A stretch of DNA of 47,020 nucleotides from contig LT642167.1 of assembly GCA_900128585.1 (NCBI GenBank), positions 1-47,020 of the forward strand. Reading direction: 5' to 3'. The stretch's first letter is position 1. The number at the start of each line of letters is the position of its first letter. This stretch comes from Stramenopiles sp. TOSAG23-3. Lineage: Eukaryota > Sar. The notes beneath the pieces are model-generated. The model did not search any database. It was given only the letters and a program-made list of their open reading frames with translations, and was not told the DNA's origin. A program made the translations under genes and the position numbers. Positions 26,627-35,108 of this stretch are shown one piece after another.

Positions 26627-28769
26627 ATGAGGATGTTGCCGAAGAAAAAGCCCCTGCCGTCGTTGCTCACGCGGACCCTGGGGCAAGGTCGGCTTGCAAA
26701 GGAGCGTTTGAAAGTGCTGCTGCTCACTTTTTTGAGTTATATGTGTTTTCATGCGTCGAGAATACCACCGAGTATTACGAAAGGGGTCCTACATCCCCAC
26801 AGCGAGAGTGCCAATACCGTTGGTTCCTACAATCCTCAGTCGAACCCAGGCTGGTTGCCGTTTTCACAGGACCTGGTTCCAGAAAAAGTTCTACACGCGG
26901 GCTACCGAATCGACAATTCAAAGTTGTGCTCCCTAGACAACGCAGGCAAATTCTCATGCTCACACCAAGTGAAATCAGAGAATAAAGATGGTTCGGTTTC
27001 GTATTGGTGCAATAGGTACACTTCGAAAGATTTCAAGTTTAAGTTGAACCACTTGACGGGATCCAGTACAAAGACAAACTGCGGCATTGCCAACAGCACG
27101 CGATGCTGGGAAATCACTGCTATTTACGAAAACATAACCAGTGCAGAGAAGCAGAAATATTGTACCGACAAAGACTGTGCTCTTTTCGTTCAAAGTGGTG
27201 GTTATCGTCTTCCTGCCGAAGTTGATTCCGACACCGTCCAGTGGGTGGCGGCGCATGCTCTCGATGGGAATCCCCCGGACGTAGTGCCAGAAATTACCAA
27301 TGGTAAAATTTTGCTTGGCAGCCTGATGACCGTTTATTTGCTCTTTTACGCCGGTGGCATGTTTGTGTCTGGGCATATTGCCGATCAAGTGAGCTTGCGC
27401 CTGTTCCTTTCGTTTGGAATGATGGTATCCGGGATTTTGGTTGCAGGTATTGGTTTTGCCAGAGCGCTCGATCAGCACAGTCTGGTGTACTTTTATTCCG
27501 TGTATGCCGTTCAAGGCCTTTTCCAAAGCATTGGGGTAAGTGATCGTTTCGTCTTTACAAACCTATGTACATCTCTCATAGCTAACAACACCATGTCTCT
27601 TTGTCTTTTTCCAGTGGCCCACGGTTGTGGCAGTAATGGGAAATTGGTTCGATAAGTCCACTCGAGGATTTGTGATGACGGTTTGGAATAGCCACACTTC
27701 TGTAGGAAATATTGTCGGAAAGGCTTTGTCCAGTTTTGCCCTAGGCTTCAGCGGCGGCGAGGCAGACCTTAACAATGGGAACAATTGGCCAGCGACGTTC
27801 TTCGTGTGCGGTGGTCTAATTTCTTCGATGAGTGTGTTTGTGTTTTGCTTTTTAAAGAATTCCCCAGAAGATGCTGGTCTTCAAAAGGTTGTGATGGAGT
27901 CCGACACTGCACTACTCAAAGAGGGCCCCGACCGTGAAAACCCATTGCTGGACGCTGGCGCAAGCAAATACGGGACCACTCAAAGCAGTGGCGACACACC
28001 TAAGTCCAAAGAGGCGACCGGTATTTTGCGAGCCCTGGCAATTCCTGGGGTCGTTGAATTCGCGCTTTCGCTGTTTTTCTGTAAGTTTGTAGCCTATACT
28101 TTCATTTACTGGCTACCGTACTACCTCGGGCACGTTGGATTTCCAGCGGAAACGGCTGGGTATTTGTCAATTTTTTTTGATTTAGGTGGCATTCCCGGGG
28201 GCGTGCTTGCGGGAGTCATTTCTGACAAGGTTGGAGATCGCGGGGTTGTAATATTCGTTTATCTCGCGCTTACAATCCCGAGCCTTTACGCGTACCGCGC
28301 GATTACGGAAAACTTAGGGGATACGGCCATTGCTATCCACGTGATTTTGATGCTTGTGCTGGGTGCTCTTGTGAACGGACCGTACGCTTTGATTACAACT
28401 GCCGTTTCCGCCGACCTTGGTCAGCACCAAAGTTTGAAAGGGTCGAAGGCATTGATGGCCACAGTTGCTGGAATCATAGATGGGACTGGTAGCGTAGGGG
28501 CAGCGGCGCAAGGGTTGGTTATTGGAGCACTTAGCTCTTCGTGCAGGGGGTGGGATGCTGTATTTTCTGCGCTCCAATTTGCCTCTGCAATGTCCGCCAT
28601 TTGTTTAGTGCGAATGCTGCTCGCTGACATTGGATCTGAGCCAAGTGGGCGGATGTCCCTTCACAAGATATCCGTTTATGCCGCTGTGCTGGCTCTTGTT
28701 GGGGCAGCTGTGTACAACGTCGTAACAATGGTAGAAGATTGCGGTGTGCAAGATACGATGTGCACCTAA
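26627..28769 (+). CDS. SLC37-like sugar-phosphate/phosphate antiporter (two exons)
   Basis: A major-facilitator transporter of about 687 residues. Exon 1 is 26627-27535 (303 codons) and exon 2 is 27615-28769. The 79-bp intron falls in phase 0. Joining across it restores the SLC37 sequence GLFQSIG-WPTVVAVMGNWF, a strong check on the splice. The N-terminal helix with HASRIPPSITKGVL is also SLC37-like. Members exchange glycerol-3-phosphate or glucose-6-phosphate for phosphate in the ER or plasma membrane; the substrate here is not known. The loop after the first helix is about 170 residues (roughly 57-225), with several cysteines and possible N-glycosylation sites, much larger than I expect for SLC37. 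The rest has the usual additional hydrophobic helices, with a central linker near residues 395-445 that is polar and probably cytosolic. Confidence 0.88.
27536..27614 (+). other. Spliceosomal intron of the SLC37-like gene
   Basis: Donor GTAAGT and acceptor TTTTTCCAG bound 79 bp. The length is not a multiple of three and removal joins two halves of a conserved transporter segment. It is the only intron in the window supported by protein homology. Confidence 0.92.
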
Positions 28770-28834
28770 ACAGGAAAGGGATGACTCTGAGAGATGCACT
28801 GAAGTAAAATTCTCTCTTAAAAAATGAAATAATA

Positions 28835-28925
28835 AAAACAAGAAAATTTTGCTGTTATTTAAGTAATTAAAATTAATGTACTGCGAACTGAAATCTAGAT
28901 TTAGACATTCTAGGTTTTTACATTT
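28835..28925 (-). repeat. Dispersed repeat, copy C (inverted)
   Basis: The reverse complement aligns with 22150-22242: an AATGTAAA start, a shared CTAAATCTAGA block, TTCGCAGTACATTAATTTTA, and the T-rich core. By eye roughly four of five bases agree with small indels. It lies in the 241-bp convergent spacer between the SLC37-like and FKBP genes, starting 65 bp after the SLC37-like stop codon. Confidence 0.75.
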
Positions 28926-29010
28926 ATAAAGTTTTTAAATCATTGCTAGTCCTATATTCAAAAGCAAAAATTCTTTAGTAAGATTAATTTGATGTGGGAG
29001 CCTTCATTTC

Positions 29011-29595
29011 TTAAACAATCGTCGGATCAATCATTTCAACCAATTTCAGTTCAAACACAAGCACTGAACCAGGCGCAATAAGAGAACCGTGCCTTTTATT
29101 CCCATAAGCAAGGTGGCTTGGGATAAAAAGTTTGTACTTGTCCCCTATTGACATCATCATGAGCGCCTCTTGCCAACCTTTAATGACTCCCCTTGGCCTA
29201 AATACTCGATTAACACCTTTATCAAAAATTGTACCATCGATCAATCTCCCTTCATATGTACATTTGCACCTCGTATTTAATGATGGGGTTTGAACAAAAT
29301 TATCGTTATGGTAGAGAACCTTGTACTGCAGCCCAGATTTCGTAACCTTCACTTCCGGATCATTCCGTACATTCATCTCTAGAAAATCCATGCCTTCTTC
29401 AGCCGATGGAGACGCGTAGGGATTTAAAGCAACAAGAGCAAATACGAGGAAAATTACTGCCCCAAGAGAATATAAAATCACTTTCGATTTGAAATTTTCC
29501 CGGTCTAGCTCTGCCTGACGCTCCCTTCTGTCTTCTTCTAATCTGCTCTTCTTTCGACTGGGTATATCTTCCCCTCCCTTTCTTTTTCTGATCAT
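29011..29595 (-). CDS. Membrane-anchored FKBP-type peptidyl-prolyl isomerase
   Basis: A 194-residue protein. A basic, charged N-terminus of about 37 residues is followed by a single hydrophobic helix (about 39-57) and then an FKBP domain (about 88-188) with GLQYKVL, YEGRLIDGTIFDKG, VIKGWQEAL, IPSHLAYG and VFELKLVEM. FKBPs catalyse cis-trans isomerisation of Xaa-Pro bonds. Lys/Arg before the helix suggests a cytosolic N-terminus and a luminal or periplasm-like catalytic domain, a type II topology, most likely in the ER. The variant RCKCTYEG in place of the usual VHYTG means a pocket position differs, so activity and drug binding may be altered. It is convergent with the SLC37-like gene and divergent from the TrmL-like gene. 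Confidence 0.92.
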   Translation of the reverse strand: MIRKRKGGEDIPSRKKSRLEEDRRERQAELDRENFKSKVILYSLGAVIFLVFALVALNPYASPSAEEGMDFLEMNVRNDPEVKVTKSGLQYKVLYHNDNFVQTPSLNTRCKCTYEGRLIDGTIFDKGVNRVFRPRGVIKGWQEALMMMSIGDKYKLFIPSHLAYGNKRHGSLIAPGSVLVFELKLVEMIDPTIV

Positions 29596-30093
29596 TGTAT
29601 TCTAGCATTGTAGAAGGGAATTTGATTCTACTACGACGGCTAGATACCCAACATAATCATTTCCCTACTTAAACATCTAAAATATTTAAAATTCATTATT
29701 ATTTCAATTCCTCTTTATAATCCAGAAGTGGTGGTTGTTATAATAAATATGTTCTTGAGTTTTTATATAATATTTATTTCTTTCCCACCATCGACACCGC
29801 CCTCTCCTCCTCCTCCTTTACTTATTATTACAACAAAAAATACACAAAAAAAAAAAAAAAGGAGAAGAAGATAATAGGAGGGAGGAAGAAAGAAGGAAGA
29901 CGCGACCGACGATGAATATGAATAATAAATTCCAATAATAATAATAATAATAATAATTGAAAAAAAATATCTTTTTCTTCCGCCGATCGACGGCGGAACC
30001 TCTAATTGAAAATGGAGCACAAGAGTTAATCTTTTTTTTCTATTGATATTAAAAAATTGAAAAAGACCCAGCGCATGTTCTACTTTTTTGCGC
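29596..30093. other. Divergent AT-rich spacer
   Basis: About 500 bp between the FKBP and TrmL-like starts. It holds an A-run near 29846-29861 and an (ATA)n run near 29936-29958. A short ATG frame at 30075-30107 overlaps the start of the next gene out of frame. No gene is recognised. Confidence 0.6.
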
Positions 30094-30633
30094 ATGAATG
30101 CAAATAAGGCAACCATGCCTTTGCCGATTTTAAATGTTATTTTACACCGCCCAATAATTCCTTGGAATACTGGGAATATTGGAAGAACTTGTCTTGGCAT
30201 GTCTGCTGCATTGCACTTGATTGATCCGGGGTTTGATATTGGTGATAAAGCTACGAAGCGGGCTGGTCTAGATTATTGGAAAGATGTTAATTTGCACGTG
30301 TACAAGGATTGGAAACACTTTGAAGAGACAGCTGTACCGCTTCTGAAGTCGAACGTGTTTATGTTTTCCAAGTTGGGAAAGCATGGAGAAAAACCGCTTG
30401 AAGCCACTAATTTTTTCGAGTCTCAACGTCACTTAAAAACCGACGATAAAATTTTGGGGCTTCTCTTCGGCAGTGAGCATACAGGTTTAGATGGGATATG
30501 TCCGATTGCAATAGAAAAATACGACAGGGTTTTCTTGCCAATGAACGGCGAAAATATCAGAAGTTACAACCTGAGTTCGTCAGTGGCAATGGGTATGTTT
30601 GAAGCTCATCGACAGTTTCAGTCCACCCCATGA
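30094..30633 (+). CDS. TrmL-like tRNA (cytidine/uridine-34) 2'-O-methyltransferase
   Basis: A SPOUT-class methyltransferase of 179 residues from the ATG at 30094, or 172 from the ATG at 30115, which has a better context (ACC before ATG) and fits the usual TrmL N-terminus. Motifs are WNTGNIGRTC near the start, LGLLFGSEHTGLD in the middle and PMNGENIRSYNLSSSVAMGMFEAHRQF near the end, which form the knotted SAM-binding site. Bacterial TrmL methylates the ribose of the wobble base of some tRNA-Leu. The eukaryotic copy may act in an organelle or the cytosol; no clear transit peptide is seen. YNLSSS replaces the common LNLSNA. A short out-of-frame ATG frame (30075-30107) overlaps the start. The length is close to bacterial TrmL. 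Confidence 0.92.
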   Translation: MNANKATMPLPILNVILHRPIIPWNTGNIGRTCLGMSAALHLIDPGFDIGDKATKRAGLDYWKDVNLHVYKDWKHFEETAVPLLKSNVFMFSKLGKHGEKPLEATNFFESQRHLKTDDKILGLLFGSEHTGLDGICPIAIEKYDRVFLPMNGENIRSYNLSSSVAMGMFEAHRQFQSTP

Positions 30634-30661
30634 GAGGAAGTACCCCATGAGAGGGGAAGTA
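30626..30661 (+). repeat. Tandem duplication across the TrmL-like stop codon
   Basis: The sequence CCCCATGAGAGG...AAGTA occurs twice in a row; the first copy contains the stop codon of the TrmL-like gene. It is a short local duplication with no effect on the frame ending at 30633. Confidence 0.85.
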
Positions 30662-31425
30662 ATCATGGTAGCCATGGCGAGGCATTTGTACATAATATCA
30701 ACGCTCGTACGTCTCGCATGTGGAAGGTAAGAAGCCTTACACGGTTAATTCTTTCATTCGTTCGTAAGCATAACGTAGTAAAAGTATGTCTGTACATTCA
30801 ATATACTCAAAACAAATTTTACGAAAACTAACATGATATCATAAAAATATTATTGAATGAAGAAACTTTAAAAACAAGAAAATTGGCTGTTAGAAGAAAC
30901 TTTATGCGATGAATGTGTAACACCTCAAAGTGTCTGTAAAAATATTTTCTTCTTCTCCCAATTCATCCTTCCTTGCAAATGTAATTTGTTTTTGTTCCCG
31001 CTAAAGTCAAAAAGAGTGCTTTATTTCTAATTAAAACATACGATGCATTTGTTTTATTTTTTCTTTCAAAAATGATAAAAAAATTACTTAAATAACAGCC
31101 AATTTTCTTTTTTAAAAAACCTTTACAACACATTCGCGCGCCATCAAGAATATTTCACAGAGAGAGATGCTACAAGCAGGTTGTTAGGTTTCGCTCAAAT
31201 TAATCTAGAATTAAAACAAAGAATATATGTCTTCTGTGAAAAAATGTCTGAGGCAACTACATCAAGTAATCTATGAAAAGTTTACATGGAGCATGAGAGC
31301 CATCAAATCGTTATTGGAAGTGAAAAAATTGATCGTCGGGATGAAGTGCCCAAGAAACAGAGTGTGTCTTCCGTAGAGAAAATAGAGTGGAGAATAAGGT
31401 AGAGCAGAAACTTACCTGCAAACGG
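30634..31425. other. Convergent spacer between TrmL-like and ZNF598-like genes
   Basis: About 790 bp with no recognised gene. It contains the small inverted-repeat element at 30859-31114 and GTAAG-type splice-like sites on both strands. Confidence 0.6.
30859..31114. mobile_element. MITE-like element with 22-bp terminal inverted repeats
   Basis: Left end 30871-30892 and right end 31093-31114 are near-perfect reverse complements (AAAACAAGAAAATTGGCTG at the left end). They enclose about 200 bp without coding capacity, about 244 bp in all. The left arm is itself bracketed by an exact 12-bp direct repeat, GAAGAAACTTTA (30859-30870 and 30893-30904). The inverted ends match the core of the other dispersed copies in the window. 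The small size, terminal inverted repeats and multiple copies suggest a non-autonomous element. A matching target-site duplication outside both ends was not found, so the call is provisional. Confidence 0.45.
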
Positions 31426-33882
31426 TCAGTACCGAACGAATGCCATGTCTTGCAATTCTTTCGACTTCTTGTTTTTTTTCTTTTTCGGCTTTTTATTGCC
31501 TTTCGATCCAGCAGAACTTTGCTTCCACGCCACCTTGCCACTTGATTTAGGAACAGGAACATCGTTTCTCTTCAATTGTTGCGACCTTTGCCCTGTCGTA
31601 ATTTTTGAATTCGTTTGACCATTCCTTGCCCTTCCACGCGCTACGATCTTGCCGCCGTTCCACCCGATAGTGCTAGACGGTCTAGACAGCGGCTGGGGCA
31701 CCGGCGGTTGGAATACCCGCGGTGGTATCGCCGGTGCAGACGGTGGTGCCTGCCGGGAGAGGCCAGGGGCTCTCTCAGGTGCAGACACTTTTCTATCTCC
31801 CTGCCCTCTGCTGTTCTCGCCGACAGAGGCACTAAATAGCTGCTCCAAAGGCGCTTGCAAGTCCGTGCTCGGCAAGGTCGCAACGAGTAGAGGAAAAAAC
31901 GCCCTCAAGGCATCGGGCCTAAACATTCGCTTTATGGTCATGTAGTATTCGCGAGGAGATATTATTCTTCCAACGTACTTACGGCAGAGGGCTTGGAAAT
32001 CGCCAAACTTCTTTTCATTGTGGTTTAGGCCGCTTCGAACCATGCTAATGAGGTCTCCGCCCCCCTCCGCTCCTCCACGGCGCGCCCCAGCAGGCGCAGC
32101 GGAAGCGACGGCCGCTGGGACTGCCGGCGTGTAGGCCTTCTTAGACCCATTGCTCTTCTTGCCTACGACCTTTCCTTTACTAGTTCCACAGGCAGAACAC
32201 CTTGCTTTCCACCCCGCATTCACGAGGGTGCAACTTCTGCAAGGCCATTCAGGCCCACTCGAGAGCGCTTCCTCGGTCTGCGACAGCGCTCGCGCGCCCG
32301 ACGGCGGCGCGATCACACGACCCGGTGGTTTTTGTTTCGGGCCCAGGTGATCTCTGGCCCTGATCTGTTTTTTTCTTCCATTCCGCGTTTGGGTCGGCAA
32401 CGATGGAAAATCATCCTTTGACTTTACATTGGCGTTCAAGGAACGACTGTGCCCATTCCCTCCTAGAGTCGGGAAGTCGTTCAGGGAATTCACGTTGCCC
32501 CGAACTCCCGGGAGCGATGCATTATTTCCCGTCCACCGGGCTCCCCTCCCACCCTGCGGTGCCGAAGCCGCTGTACTCTCCTGGAGCGACGGGTAATTGT
32601 CCTCTTCCTGTACAACTCGACGCCCTGCAGGGTTGTAGTCAAACGCCAGCGAATTGACCTCGTCTCCGCCAAATTCAATGCTATTGCTGCTGTTGGAATC
32701 ATCGTTCGGCTCCACCGAACGGACCTTAAAGTTGACCTCTATTTTTCGATCGAAGGGTATATGTGGGTGCGCCGCAGCCATGTGGCCTTTGTACTCAATC
32801 TCGGTCAAAAATGCAACAAAACGCTTCTGCAAACAATCATTCTGTTCGCACAGAAAATGTTTGGAGCGAAAGTGCTCTTCAAGATGTCTATAGTCTCGGA
32901 AGTATTGGTTCGACCGACCGCCTTGCTCGCATACATGGCATTTGAAGTGGGTTTTATGCAAATGTTGAAAGAGCTCGTCGTCACTGTAGAACCTTGTCCG
33001 GCAAAAATGGCATTCAGGGTGCCCTTCGAAGCCCTCGCTCGCTTCCCCCTTCTTCATGTGCCGATCGAGCTGTTGCTTTGTAAACCTCTTATGCTCCGAC
33101 ATAAACTTTCGCTGCTCAGGAGCATTCACGCACACTTTGCACAGCTTTAGCTTGTGTTCACTCCAAAGGTGGGCCTCCAACTCTTTTAACCCCTTGAAGG
33201 GCATCACCCTGCACCCTCGCACACCGCACGAGAACCCACGGAGCCGTTGCATTTCCTTCATGTGTTTTTTTCCGTGAAAAAATGCGCCAGATTCCTCGTC
33301 CAGCTGAAGCTCTTTGCCACAAAATTTCCCCCAGATCGAGTCCGAAAAACTAGCCCAGTCCCGTTGAAGATCTGGGGTAACGACGATCCTTTCTAAATCC
33401 GTCTTGCAGTACGGGCACGCGTTGCTTTTGAACAGAATGCGACTGCGCAGGGCGCACTCGCTGCACAACATGCCGTGGTCACACTTGCCGAAAGCCACGA
33501 ACTTGATAGGGTCCGAACAAATAATACAAGTTTTTTCGGAATCGCCACCCTTTTCTTTGATGGCCTTTGCTTTGCTCTCCCCCTTGGATCCCCCCCCGCC
33601 CGAAACCACAGCGGCAGGAACCAGGGCCCCGCGCCCCGTTTTGCCAACTCTGCGCTGCGCGGCAGCACCCTTCTTTTTTTCGGACGAACCGCCAATATTT
33701 ACATTTGCCAGCTTTTTGGCCACCGCATTCGAGTTATTTACCGAAGACAGTTTCCCTTTAGCAATTTCACCCACCGGCGACGAATCAGTTTTCAACTCCT
33801 TGGTGGTGTTCCCCTCCCCGCTTTCCTCCTTCTGCGCAAGCTTTTTAGCCTTCAAGCGCTTCCTTTGCTTTCTTGACGCCAT
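31426..33882 (-). CDS. ZNF598/Hel2-like RING-type E3 ubiquitin ligase with extra RanBP2-type zinc finger
   Basis: An 818-residue protein with a basic N-terminus. A C3HC4-type RING lies at about 118-162 (CIICSDPIKFVAFGKCDHGMLC through CPYCKTDL). A set of C2H2 fingers spans about 215-390 (CGVRGCRVMPFKGLKELEAHLWSEH and CHFCRTRFYSDDELFQHLHKTH). A C-terminal segment near 610-690 (FGDFQALCRKYVGRIISPREYY) matches the conserved ZNF598 tail, and the end is Lys-rich. ZNF598/Hel2 senses collided ribosomes and ubiquitinates 40S proteins to start ribosome quality control. A RanBP2-type finger, WPCRSCTLV...WKARCSACG, sits at about 542-570; I do not know this from human or yeast members, and it could bind ubiquitin or RNA. 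A strong donor site (CAGGTAAGT on the minus strand, near 31408-31416) lies just after the stop codon. Confidence 0.9.
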   Translation of the reverse strand: MASRKQRKRLKAKKLAQKEESGEGNTTKELKTDSSPVGEIAKGKLSSVNNSNAVAKKLANVNIGGSSEKKKGAAAQRRVGKTGRGALVPAAVVSGGGGSKGESKAKAIKEKGGDSEKTCIICSDPIKFVAFGKCDHGMLCSECALRSRILFKSNACPYCKTDLERIVVTPDLQRDWASFSDSIWGKFCGKELQLDEESGAFFHGKKHMKEMQRLRGFSCGVRGCRVMPFKGLKELEAHLWSEHKLKLCKVCVNAPEQRKFMSEHKRFTKQQLDRHMKKGEASEGFEGHPECHFCRTRFYSDDELFQHLHKTHFKCHVCEQGGRSNQYFRDYRHLEEHFRSKHFLCEQNDCLQKRFVAFLTEIEYKGHMAAAHPHIPFDRKIEVNFKVRSVEPNDDSNSSNSIEFGGDEVNSLAFDYNPAGRRVVQEEDNYPSLQESTAASAPQGGRGARWTGNNASLPGVRGNVNSLNDFPTLGGNGHSRSLNANVKSKDDFPSLPTQTRNGRKKQIRARDHLGPKQKPPGRVIAPPSGARALSQTEEALSSGPEWPCRSCTLVNAGWKARCSACGTSKGKVVGKKSNGSKKAYTPAVPAAVASAAPAGARRGGAEGGGDLISMVRSGLNHNEKKFGDFQALCRKYVGRIISPREYYMTIKRMFRPDALRAFFPLLVATLPSTDLQAPLEQLFSASVGENSRGQGDRKVSAPERAPGLSRQAPPSAPAIPPRVFQPPVPQPLSRPSSTIGWNGGKIVARGRARNGQTNSKITTGQRSQQLKRNDVPVPKSSGKVAWKQSSAGSKGNKKPKKKKNKKSKELQDMAFVRY

Positions 33883-35108
33883 CGCCGGCCCTCAAAGCGA
33901 CAAGTTGATATGTACAATGCCTGCAAAGATTTTCCTAAAGAGGAAACGATACTTGAGAAACGATAACTATTTACAGTGTGAAAGAGAAAGGGGAACCGAC
34001 AGAGTGACATCTTATATAATCTACATACGTAATACAAACAGCTACCCGAACGTGAAGAAGTCGGAGTCTCTATTGGTGCCGGTACACACTTAAAATAACC
34101 AGGACGACAGAGAAGTGAATGTGTTTTCTTTTCCAAATGCCACCACCACCAACGACCACAGCATAATAGCATCATCTTGCACACTTGCACTGATCAAGCA
34201 TCTCATCACAAGAATGTTCCAACTTCAGAATTTAAAATAGGTTTAAAAGTAATAAGGAATATTATTTTACGATTTTATTTAAATTATATAATATAATAAT
34301 ATAATACTATTTATAAATTACCTCATCATAGTCGTTGAAGTAATTAAAAAATATATAAAATACTTAAATTTCTGTGTTCAATAGAATAGAACAACCAAAA
34401 GTGAACTTCTAAGAACAGAAGAGCAATGAAAAAAAAGGACTAAAGACAGACTAGAACTATTAAATAAAGGAAAGAAAACAACTTGAAAAAAGAAGAAGAA
34501 AGGAGAAGGAAAGGAAATAGCAATGAAAACAAATATAATACAGCTCAAATAACAGAGAGAATGGGAATTGTGGTGGCGACATATTATTCGCTATTATTTA
34601 TATTTATATTAAATTAGCGACAGTGGTATTTATATGTACATCATTATTAAATATCCTTTTTTTTTATCATCCTCCTCCTCCTTCCTCCTCATTTTTTTTT
34701 CTCCATCATCATATCATATTTTTTTCTTCTTTTTTTTTCTTCCGTCGTACCCATTTATAATAAATTTGTATTAGCTCGTAAGCAACGCAACGTCGTTCGT
34801 CGACGTCAAGTGTTCACAAGTTTAATGGATGTGTACAGTCTTCATTTGTATCCATTTCGTTAGGGAAAATTATATAACATTTGAAACGAAAAGCATTCCA
34901 ACGACAAACATTAATGATGGAAAACGTTGGGAATACTTACAGTTCGACTCCATAAAATATTCGCCTGGGTTGAGTATTTATTCGTTTGAACACGTACAAA
35001 CAACGTTTGAAATAGCCCTTTGAGCAGTGAAATGTTTCATTTTTTGTAGACGGGCTGGCCGTGTACGCACAAATACACACATACATCGTAAAAGGCTGTT
35101 GATCCACA
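33883..35108. other. Divergent AT-rich spacer
   Basis: About 1.2 kb between the starts of the ZNF598-like and STK11IP-like genes. It is A/T-rich, with T-runs and TCC/CTT patches at 34650-34745. No gene is recognised. Confidence 0.6.
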
